Positions 21,754 to 32,200 of a stretch of 64,000 nt of DNA are shown here, piece after piece (position 1 is the stretch's first letter; each line of letters opens with the position of its first letter). This stretch comes from Fallopia convolvulus (lineage: Eukaryota > Streptophyta > Magnoliopsida > Caryophyllales > Polygonaceae), in contig OZ024733.1 of assembly GCA_964016875.1 (NCBI GenBank), positions 3,329,484 to 3,393,483 of the forward strand, in the 5' to 3' direction. Made by a program: the position numbers and the translations under genes. The notes beneath the pieces are model-generated. The model had not been told where the DNA came from and ran no database searches. It was given only the letters and a program-made list of their open reading frames with translations.

Positions 21754-23335
21754 ATGCCCGTTGGAGGACGTCGAGTTGTCTCTAATCCAGTAGTTGATTC
21801 TGAACCCGAGCGATCCTTTCACCACCGATTAAGAGAACGTAAAGCAATGGCTACCGCTGAAGAGATGGCTCAACGGATGGCTGCCCTCCGCAGGCGGATG
21901 GAGGCGTTGAAAGCTGACCGAGACGCTGCTGCTGCAGCCGAACATGAACTAGAAAACACTGCCCATCTACAAGAGCAGTTGAATGCCTTCCTAAGGAACG
22001 CCAAGCAGTACATGCATCTAGAACTGAGGGTGCCAGAATCCGCAATTGAGCTTCTTGAGATAGAAAAGACCTTTGAGATCAAACCTCAATTCATATCCTT
22101 GATCAAAAGGGCTCAGTATGACGGAAAACCCATTGCGTGCCCAATAGAACATATTAGAAATTTCCTTGATTTATGTGACACTATTGCTGCTAACGGTGTA
22201 TCTTTAGAATATGTTTTGTTGAAAGCCTTCAAGTGGTCTCTTACAAGAAAGGCCCTGAGCTGGTTAGAGAGCCTACCTCCCAAGTCAATAAAGAAGTGGG
22301 AAACTCTGCATGACTTGTTCATGACAAAGTTCTTCCCTCCTGCCAAAACTATGGAGTTAAGGAAGCGCATCACCTCCTACCACCAGTTGCCTAATGAGAC
22401 TTTTGTGGAGACTTGGGAAAGATTCAAGGAGATGCTTTGACAGTGCCCTACCCATGGGCAACCATAATATGTGCTCCAAGAGATCTTCTTCCAAGGGATC
22501 AATGCTGAAATAAAGAACTACATCAATCTACATACTGCTTGCGGTTTCATTGAGATGGATCCTGATGAGGCGTGGGCGTTGCTTGACAAGTTGACCAACT
22601 ACGATGCAATGTATGGAATGCAGCAGACCCAACAACCCCAACGAAGGCTCTATAATCCAAACAAGGATGAGGTAGACCCAGAAGTGAAGCACCAATTCTT
22701 GCAAGACGAGATCAACAGCTTGAAAAAGCAGGTAAGTTATCTTAAATCATCTCCATCTTTTTAAGAATGTGGGTCTCAAGCCCATGTTACTTCTGCCTGC
22801 ACTAACTTGCAACAAGTTCGTGTTGCTGAGGCATATGAAGAAGCTAACTACATGAGGGGTCCCTATAGAAACCAAGGTTATAATTCTTATGTAGGGAGGA
22901 ATAACAATCAGCCCACCTAGGGCAACTATGCACATGGCCAAGGGAGCCAACCTCCTCAGCAAGAACAAAGGGATCCACTTTATAGACCTCCAGGTTATCA
23001 AGAGCCTCCATCTTTGGTGCAAGGCATCCATGAGGGAATCAATGGAGTCTAGGCTGACGTAAATAATCAAATGAAAGGTGTACATGCATAATTGGGAGAG
23101 TTCGACACATGGAGAAAGAGCATAAATTCCCAACTTGGCAACCTAGTTGCATAGATTCCACGACCTCAAGGGCAACTCCCGGGCCGTCCCTAGAAAAACC
23201 CTAGAGGCCAAATTGCAGCCGTATATCTTAAGAGCGGAAAGAAGTTGCCGGATCTTGCTGAGACCAAGGAAAATGAGCACGACGATGAAGATGAAGTCCT
23301 AGTCAACCTCATTACCGACCCCCAGGGTCGTTAAC
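21754..23335 (+). pseudogene. Ty3 gag, one frame broken only by stop codons
   Basis: One frame can be read from the ATG at 21754 to about 23335. It starts with an Arg/Glu/Gln coiled-coil region (MAQRMAALRRRMEALKADRD). The retrotransposon gag domain follows (FKWSLTRKALSWLESLPP, WETLHDLFMTKFFPPAKT, NETFVETWERFKEML), then a decayed zinc-knuckle-like CGSQAHVTSAC and a Gln/Pro-rich tail. Stops interrupt at 22438, 22465, 22762, 22918, about 23051, 23089, 23152 and 23191. Most stand where CAG, CAA or CGA would fit. No indel is needed to read the whole, so decay was by substitution. Confidence 0.8.
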
Positions 23336-23699
23336 GAGCCCTCCAGACCAGGTAAGTCTTCTAATCCGAACCTCACTCTTAGTCACAACGTCGTTACCGA
23401 CCCCTGTAGGGTCGGTACCGACCCTACATCTTCACCGATCGACCCTCTTGTCGATTCGGTAGAGCCTCAATTTGGGACTGTTTTAGCTCCAAATCCGTCA
23501 AAGTCTCTTCCGTTCCCGACCAATAAAGCTAATGATGTTACAGAAGGAAAGTTTAGACGCTTTATTAAAATTCTTCAAGGCCCGAATATTTCTATACCAT
23601 TTGCTGAGGCTCTTTATGAAATGCCTGCCTATACCAAATTTTTGAAAGAAGCAGGAAAAGGTCCATCACGGAGCTAACTAACGAGGTCCAGTCTATAAA

Positions 23700-24156
23700 G
23701 CTTCCTTAAAAGCTCGGTGATACTGGTAAGTTTGCAATTTCAATTGGTATTGGAACTCACCGTTTCAAAGCGCTTTGTGATTTAGGTGCTAGTGCTAGTC
23801 CCCTACCACTCTCTATTTGGTCCAAGGATAATATGGGACCATTAGAACCGATCAATATGAAGCTATATATGGCAAATGGATCTTGTGTCAAGGCCACCGG
23901 AGTCGTTAAGGATGTCCATGTTCAAGTTGGTAAATTCTTTGTCCCAAACGACTTCATTGTGATGAAGATGCCAGAAGACCCTGTAGTGCCTATCATTCTT
24001 GGAAGACCATTCCTGGCTACATCAGGTGCACGTGTTGATGTAAGGAAGGGAATCCTCACTTTTGATATTGGAGAAGAGAAGGTCGAGTTCCACTTTAATC
24101 CTGCCATGAACGAGGTCGCTAAGAGTAGTACTGAAGAGCCTACCGACCCACCATAG
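23700..24156 (+). pseudogene. Ty3 retropepsin-like protease
   Basis: The frame reads ISIGIGTHRFKALCDLGAS, then PLEPINMKLYMANGSCVKATG and a VPIILGRPFLATSGARVDV end. CDLGAS corresponds to the catalytic D-(T/L)-G-A motif, and ILGRPFL to the conserved second motif of plant retroviral-like aspartyl proteases. It cuts the element polyprotein. The upstream join to gag is out of frame, and the frame ends inside one of the palindrome pairs (TAG at 24154-24156). No RT follows. Confidence 0.8.
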
Positions 24157-24769
24157 GTCGGTAACGACCCTTCTTTGAGTACAGAAACAAGACAATTCAA
24201 AGAAGTCACATCCACCAAGAAGCCTACCGACCCCCCATGGGTCGGTACCGACTATTCTCTGAAGGATCACAATGCTGGGGGCGAATTCCAGTCCGTTACT
24301 GAAGATTTGACACGACCAATAGGGTCGTTAACGACCCCATCTACCTCGGTAACGACCCCCTGTCTGATCAATCCCGGTGATTCTTCATACTCTAATCGAA
24401 TTAATTCCGGTCATGATCCTTTCTTATATCCTTTTTCTATACCCCTTCTACTGTTAGTACTGTGAAAGAGTCGAAACCCCCTTGGTTTTCGGACTTTACT
24501 AACCCTATTGTAGGAATTCCAAGCATTCTTATTGATGATAGAGGACCAAATGTCTTGGAGAGAAGCTTTGAAGCTTTTCCATCTAAGTATGGGGTTTCTC
24601 TTGATGGAAGCCACCCTGATCCGCCAAGGTAAGTTCGTCGGGCTAACGACGTTAAACGTAGCGCTTACGAGAGGCAACCCGCTTTTTGTTTTTGTTTTTT
24701 GTTTTTTTTTTCTTAGATCTTTTTTCTAGCTTTCTTTTGACTTGTTTTTAGATTAGATTAGTATAGTTG

Positions 24770-25607
24770 GGATAGATGTTTCTATGAAATGACTCAGTTA
24801 CTAAACGAAGAAAAAGAAGTGCTAAACAGAAGGAAATAAAAACACGTTAACGTAAGTGAAAGTTTTCATGACGGTATAAGATAAGTGCCAAAGCACAGTT
24901 AAAAGAAACCAAAACCGGACCGGTCTTAAATGATCGATCCGGCTCTCGGTCCGCAAGGGCGCGAGAGGTTTTCTAAACTTGTATGAATTAATAATGTTCC
25001 CAACATACTTTCTACTCTAAGAAATCTACAATCTCGTAGTTCTTCTCTCGATTAACGAGTTAACTCCTCTCGAGTTATTCTTCTTTGTCCGATAAGCCCG
25101 TCCTAAAGATCTATACCTTAAAACACATCCCGATAATATCCCTCTCGAATGATATAAATTACCGAAAATACCGTTGAGAAGTTCCGTTCTCGCTTGCTTA
25201 GTCTCTTAGACTAATTCCGCTTTTCCGCATGTTTGCTTCGCATTCCTCGCCCTTTGTGACTTATGCCAGACCCTAGGAACATCCCGAAGGCGTAGGTTAA
25301 GACTGCATCAAGAAGGAAGGGTTGAACACGTAAAGACGTACCTCACACTTATTTTGGTTTATCTATGCTTTTGTTGCAAGGAAAAGTATAATGTTTTCCG
25401 CTATCAAACTTTGTTTTTATTGTTGTAATGAAGGATGTAAGAACGAAGTCTCCTTCGGGAGCACCCTTTAAACCTATGTAATATTATGTCAATTTCCGCA
25501 TTTTATAAGTTCTAAATATCATTCTAAAAACATTGGGTGACTTTGGGCGGTAAAATCCGAGGTCACTGACGGTAATATCCAATCTTGTAAAATAGGGGTG
25601 TTACAAT
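24770..25607 (-). mobile_element. Probable LTR fragment
   Basis: On the minus strand the segment opens at 25607 with TGTAACACCCCTATTTTACA, a common start of plant Ty3 LTRs, and is rich in short CG-containing motifs (CTCTCGATTAACGAG and similar). The other end is unclear and may be anywhere from 24770 to 24850. No primer site or coding part is attached. A solo or truncated LTR is the best explanation. Confidence 0.4.
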
Positions 25608-26243
25608 CACTGTTTTTACTTGTTGTGTGAGGTGATGATGTAGACTTTCTTGTTTCACATGTTGTTTATGTTGTTTTTATTTGCTACGTGGCCTGTTGGG
25701 CTTCCTCTAGTCTTCTTTTTTGTTTGAATCTGCTGTTGGGGCTTGACCCACGTTAGACAACCTTTGTTTCGTACCTTTGGTTTTTTTTGTTGTTTTTCTT
25801 TGCTTTGTTGTGTTCGGTTTGTACTCTCCGTTCTTGGTTCTAGGCTTGGGTGTGGTTTGTTTGTAGTTGACGTGGTCATCAGTACATTTTTGAGACTGCC
25901 GGAGATCCTTCATCCCGGTGGAGACAACGTCAGTAGTCCACTTCATCTTACTCGAGTTGTCCGCTTTGACCCGAATGCTAAAGACATTGCGCCCTTTAGC
26001 CCTTCACATTATCCTCTCCCTTTTAGTTCTAATTTCCTTTTTCGTGAGTTGTACTTTCTTTTATTTGTTTTGCTTATATTGGTTGGGTTACCGGATACCG
26101 TGTTCACGGCCTCTCATTTTACCGGATCTGTCCGGTAAATCGAATTCTTAGCTACTAAAAAAATGACCTTACAAGCATCCAAGTAAACATTCACCGAAGG
26201 CAGCCTAGTGTTATGGAATTCACAGGTAGCCACGCCTCGGAAA
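25608..26243 (+). other. Upstream region of the pseudouridine synthase gene
   Basis: T-rich to 25870, then a more mixed stretch with an open frame (25743-26138) that has no recognisable domain. It presumably includes the promoter and 5' UTR of the gene at 26244, but no TATA box could be assigned with confidence. Confidence 0.4.
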
Positions 26244-29200
26244 ATGAAGAGAAGGAGAGGCGGCGGCGGCGACGATAAACTGTGTCAGGAAGGAGAAAAT
26301 ATTGCTACCATGGATATCGTTTGGCAAACTCCCTCACACCCTCCACACCGCAGCGATTACATCTTTGTTGAAGGTTCTAATCGACTAATTTGGATTCCTA
26401 GCAATATCATCTTATAATCTCTTGATTTTGATCTTGTATTCTTCCCTTACTTGCTCAAGTTGACGAAGAATGTGTTTAACAGGGAGGCGCCATGTCAAGC
26501 CTTACTACTTCGAGTTCATCGCTCACGTTGTTACCTACTCTCACTCTTTCACTTTCTAGCCGATTTTTATTGGAAAACCATGAACTAAATCCGTTTTTTT
26601 GGGGCCTATATTATTTGTGATGGTTTGTTATGGATATGTACAGGTCAAGAATCGATGGGCTGGGAAGACAATTGTTGATTTGTTTGCAGGCGAATTCAAG
26701 GGCCGTCCTTACGATTACTATGTATGCTTGAATCAATATTTGCTCTATTTTATATTGTTTCTAGGGTTGCCGTATTTGTCAAGTGCATAATGCATCTGTT
26801 AAATTTGGTTTTATTATGCAGCATTATAGGGGTTTCCTAAGAACTTCATTTGCAATTTTGATAAGTTTCTGTTTTCCGATGCAATTATTGGACTATGCAG
26901 GTTAGAGCTGTCAAATGTGGGAGAATAAAGGTTGATGACCAAAACATAACGATCTCGTACAGAGTGAAAGCATCACAGAAAATTAGCCACTTTCTACACA
27001 GGTTTGGCACTACTAGTATGCATTTTAGATGTGTTCTTGATGTGTTACTTTCATGTTCGGTCTATGAGAATGTTGAATTGTAAATTACTAGGTTTATTAT
27101 TTATGTGAGTGTACTTTCATTTCACATTTTCATCTTATTGTAGAACAATTCAATCCTAGTATCCCACTTGGTCCACTGCTTGGTGCTGTGTGTGAATGTA
27201 TGATTGTGTAAAATTGCAATAGACCCGTAGTGTTATCAGATGTTATTTACCTAGTTATTGATATAACTGAGGCTGCAGGCATGAACCACCTGTTATGGCT
27301 TGGGATGTGTCTGTTCTGCAAGAGGAGGAGGAGGTGGTGACTGTTTATAAGCCAGCTTCTGTGCCAGTTAGACATCAGCACTTACTAAACCCTCTCTGTC
27401 TCTTTTACATCTTTGTTCTAGGTTTGAAACGGGAGGATCGAGTCACACTCTCTAAGCAAGCCTTTTGAATTTCAGGTACATCCTTGTGGTCAATATCGTA
27501 AGAATACTGTGGTGGGCATCCTTCAAGCTGAGCATGGTTTAACACCTCTATATCGTATCCAATAGTAGAATACTGTATATATCCTTTCAGGTTCATTATG
27601 AGGGCCTTGGTTCTGGATATATCTTCGTTCTTTATTTATGAAGCAGGTTTATCATTCCATGCACCATTTTCTTTGACTTATATCTCAGCTATACATCGGC
27701 TGGATCGTTTAGTTTCTGGACTGTTGATCTTGGCCCGGAGTGCTTCTAAAGCTGATAGCTTCAGACAGCAGGTTAAATTGTTTAACCAATCTGTATGGTA
27801 TATTTGTATTAGTGAGCTTCTCATTTGGAAGAATATATTGGGAGCAAACTGTGCTTATTTTCCTCTTTTTGGTCCTCCAAGACAGGGTCTGTTTGGCATG
27901 GCAATTTAAATGTCATACCAACATATTTTTTTTTGTTATGTCAGCTACCCTATGAGCATCACATGCCAACCAGATCCATACAGATTTGTTTGTAATTTGG
28001 AATATAATTCACCAGTGGTTCCATCATCTATAGGAGATTCTATGCTTAAAGAATTTGCTTATCTAATAGGCACTAGTCAGGCAACTGTGAATTAATTTTA
28101 TTGTTACAATTAATTTTGTTAAATACAAGAAATTTTTGTGGCCATCACAGATTGAAGCTGGCTTGGTTAAAAAACAGTATATTGCAAAGGTTGTTGGCGT
28201 CTTTCCAGAGGGCGAGGTATTTTCTTGTTTGGTCCTTTGCAGATTGTTTATGCATTCTCTCCCTATGACACACACATCTACATTTGCACACTATACACTT
28301 GCATATAGAGACGTGAGCTTGCGCTGCTGCAAACAAAGATAAATGATTCTTTGCTTTGATTATAATCATTGTGGCTTATGTATCTTTCCTGTTTTTATTA
28401 ACACAAGTTTTTATTTATTTTTATCTATTAGCTAGTAGTGGATGCAAATGTAATCTATAATGCTCGAGAAGGAAAGAGTACAGTGGAGGTAAAACACCTA
28501 AACTAGCCCCTCAAACTTCATAAATGCTGGATGATTGTTGTTTTGACATATTTGAGGCTTGAGCAAACATATTCTCCCTTGTGTTATATAGTACTGAGCA
28601 TTGGACTATGTTAGTCCAATGCTTGGTTCAATGTCCTAATTTATTTGGAGCTCATTAATGTGTGCAAACCAACTGACAAGTGTACTACTTAAGTGTAGAG
28701 TGTCCCTTATATAGGGACGAAAGTCAAAGTACAAGTAGGTATCAAAAGTAAGTATGCAATTGAACTAAACTAAAATAACGAAGCATAGTTGTCACTCTTT
28801 TTAGCATACAATTGGAAATATATTATGCTTCTAAAAATGATTTGTGTGAGAGATCTTGTTTCCAAAACACTTGAACTTAATGGCCTCTTCATATGTGCTA
28901 CATGACCCAATTGTTTAAGTCCCATGTTTGTTGGTTAGTACATCTTTAAGAACAAATTTCGTCTTCTTTGTTTCTCACTAAAGTACTCTAAATTTTTTAC
29001 CGTTTTCTCACTATTAACTGAATTAAATGATGTATGATAACTCTCAATTGTCTTTTCACTTAAACCATCTAGAACACTAGCCAAGTGTTTAGTATAAGCT
29101 AAGTGTTTAAAATCTGTAAATCTGATTTATTTAATTCCTTGCAGTATAACAAACACTAAAGAGATATGACTTCACAAGGGCATCCAACTTGACATGGCCC

Positions 29201-32200
29201 TCTTGATCTCCTTTATACATATTCTAAGGGAAATTATGACATAAAACCATTAGCTAACTCATTAATGGTTAATCTAGTAAAATTTTTAAAAGTCTAGTCT
29301 AATGGAAAGATAACATAAAACAACTAGATAGGTGCGTGTAAAGACCCACAAGTGAGGGATTCCTATGGAACGTCACTTGGCCTAGGAATGGCCCACATGA
29401 ACTGTAGATAACCCGCACAAATTGAACGGGACCTAAACAACAAATACGAGACTTGAGCGATTGGGTCTTGTATCATTGGGCTTACTTGAAGAATAATCCC
29501 TAGGTATATCACTATCTTACGTGTCACTATCCATGCCACCATCTAGTTTTCAAAAACATCATGCTGAACTTTGTATTATTCGTCAGCTAATCTGCATCGG
29601 TATTGGTAGATACTATAGTTGAATTGGTATTAAGTGGGTAGAGAATTTATTGTAAGTTTCTATACATGTTTTCATTGCAATTGTATGAAGGAAAAGCTTC
29701 CATAGGTTTGAATGCTTCTATTCCTGTACAAAAGTTGTTAAGTTTGAGATTATCCTTCAAAGTAAAATAATGTGCATTAGTTTGAGTTAGAATGGTTTTA
29801 ATCGGCATCCTCATGCTCGTTGGCTTTTTACAATGCCTTTGAAATGGATATAGCTCCTATATCAATTTTGGTGCATTTTAACTAAATTCAGTTATTTTTG
29901 TTACATAGCTGAATTTCAGTTTTCCTTAAGTCTATTGGGCGACTCCTCCCGACATGTTTAGGTTATGGGTACCCCCATCTTGACCCCCCCGATCCTGCTC
30001 GTGCAGCACTTTACTGGGCGATGATGTTGATGTTGCTGTTGTTGGTTTATAAATCACTACAATATATTTCTGTTAATCTAGGTAAGAGATGGCTCTCTTA
30101 ATACTCCATTTAAGGGGAAAGCTGCTCGTACAAAGTTTAGAAGGATATACACAAATGGAAGTTCCAGCATCGTCCTTTGTGAACCAGTTACTGGCCGAAC
30201 CCATCAGGTTAACATGTATAGTATTATATTAATTGCTCTAGTTTGATAAAGGCATAGTCTGTATTCTTGCATGTCATGAAAATTCCATATGGCTTGAGAT
30301 GTTGGAAGAATAAACTTCAATATATACTAAGGACCTGGTCTGTTTCCAACTACGGAAGCGGAAATGGAAAGGAAATGAATCTAGACTACTTATGTGTAAC
30401 CATAAATTGACAAAAGTTTTTATCTAGGCTTGGGGCTCTAGTATATGTCTCTACAGAAGGGAGGAAGCAAAGTCTTTCACCATTTTACTACCCACCCTTA
30501 CATTAGGAAAATTAATAGAAGAATGCAAGTCCATTTTTATATAAAAAATGAGGTGCCTCTAGCCCAGGATAGAACTTTTTGTTGATTTATCATGCCACCA
30601 GTGTGCACTAGATTTGTTTACTTTCCGCTTACGTTTTCGTAGTTGGAAACCAAACAGGCCCTAAACTGACTTCATGATTGTCAAGAGCTTCTTTCTTTCC
30701 ATGGATATTCAAATACTCTGATTGAGATTCATTTCAGTAACTCAGCTTATTTGATCTATTTACAAAACAGGGCAATAATTTTAGCTGAAATTTTCATGAA
30801 TAGGATGTTAAGATGCTTTTCAAAGCTTTCCTTGTGATATCTGTTTCATACCTAGCCTCAAAGATTTGCACTGTTTCTTGAAGTTTTTGATGAAAAAGCA
30901 ATTACTTTTTTTTTGTTAACTTTTTTCTTGCTTCTTTTTCTACAGATACGTGTCCATCTGCAGCATGCTTGTCATCCAATCGCTAATGATGTTCTCTACC
31001 TCACTGATAAGGTCACTTATCGCTCTTCTGAAGGAACAACTGCTGATAGAGCTGCTGCTGATATGGTCAATTGTCTGGCTTCACCTTCTCATAAAGATTT
31101 TAATGGTTGTGAAGAGACTTGTGTGGAAGATTTTATCGTTGATCCTGTGTGCACAAACTGCCCAAATCTTGCTCCTAAAGGGTGAGACTTTCTCTTCAAA
31201 TTAGTTCTTGAAAGCATTTTGGTGTTTCACTATTCTGCAAATCTTCTGTCATCATATTATGAAACTCATAGATTGCAGCTGTCTAATATTATTTTAATTA
31301 AAGGATTAAAATATTTAAATTTAAGCAAAAATTGCTTGGGCCTTCCACATATACCCTCTTGATTTTATGTCGGGGCAGGGTGTGTACATCTTGCCCCCCC
31401 AGACCCCGCCCGAGGCGGGTTAACACTGGGTTGGTGTTGTTGTTCTTAAGAAAAAATTGCATCAACATGCATGAAAAATGAACTAAAATTCCTGCTATGA
31501 GGTTTCATACAGATTACAACAGACTGCTAGACTGGATGCAATTCTGGTAGCACAGAAGGTGACTTTCTTCCATGAATGATCTGGTTTGAGCATTCTCGAG
31601 CATTGAAGCTCTGATCCTGTGTTGATTGAACTCCTATTTGGTTCCTGCTTGCCTAATGTAGTAGATTGTAGCAACTACAGGAGCTCTAGTCGTGTGAATC
31701 AGCTCTTTCTTCATTGACCTCAGCCCAATGCTTGCATCAGATTGTGCAATGGAACGTCAAATATGAGCCATGTGCATATAGTTGACAGTAACTAAATCTC
31801 TAGCATACACACAACTGAGTAACTGACAATAGATGCTGGCCTGTCTGCTGTGCTCTGCACAAAGAATATGCATCATTTCGCACCAGATTCATCCTTTGAA
31901 TCTGGTGCAACTAATGATGGAGTGTCTAGATAGGTGATATCCTCCCCAATAACCTAACTCACAACAACATTTACCCAGTGAGGCTCCCCTTACGGGAAAT
32001 CTGGAGGGTTAAGATGGGGGCACCCCTGGCTTAACGCAAGGGGGTGTGACCTAAAGATCCGACCGCAAAACGCAGAAAAGAAACTTAAAACTCGAAAGCG
32101 GTGCAAAGAAAACCTAAAAACTCCAAAAACTAGAAACATATAGACTTTTTAACAAAGAACCAAAGTAAGGCATCGGCTCCTCATGGCCCCTTGGACCGGT

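Larger units (their letters stand above)
20340..24360. repeat. Dispersed GGTCGGTACCGACC-type palindrome pairs
   Basis: At least eleven sites carry TCGGTACCGACC or one-base variants (TCGGTAACGACC, TCGTTACCGACC), usually two per site with 4-16 bases between them. Sites: 20395-20415, 20471-20515, 21478-21512, 21568-21603, 21657-21695, 23310-23340, 23390-23425, 24138-24172, 24221-24252, 24310-24330 and 24340-24358. They occur in the LTR, the leader and on both sides of the protease frame. Confidence 0.9.
20030..24700 (+). mobile_element. Athila/Tat-like Ty3 element with gag and protease, pol deleted
   Basis: The 5' LTR runs from roughly 20030 to 21405, inferred from the primer site that follows (TGGCTTCGCTGCCGGGGA, 21408-21425; the family standard is TGGCGCCGTTGCCGGGGA, a tRNA-Asp match). 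Gag starts at 21754, and protease lies at about 23700-24156. RT, RNase H and integrase are missing. The sequence passes directly to AACGACGTTAAACGTAGCGC and GAGAGGCAACCCGC (24640-24680), the usual stretch after pol in Athila-like elements. No 3' LTR was identified. A GGTCGGTACCGACC palindrome family is spread through LTR, leader and coding part. Confidence 0.75.

Noticed and set aside
25743..26138. 131-codon plus-strand frame upstream of the pseudouridine synthase
   Set aside because: No recognisable domain, a hydrophobic tail from T-rich DNA, and no splice signals linking it to the gene.
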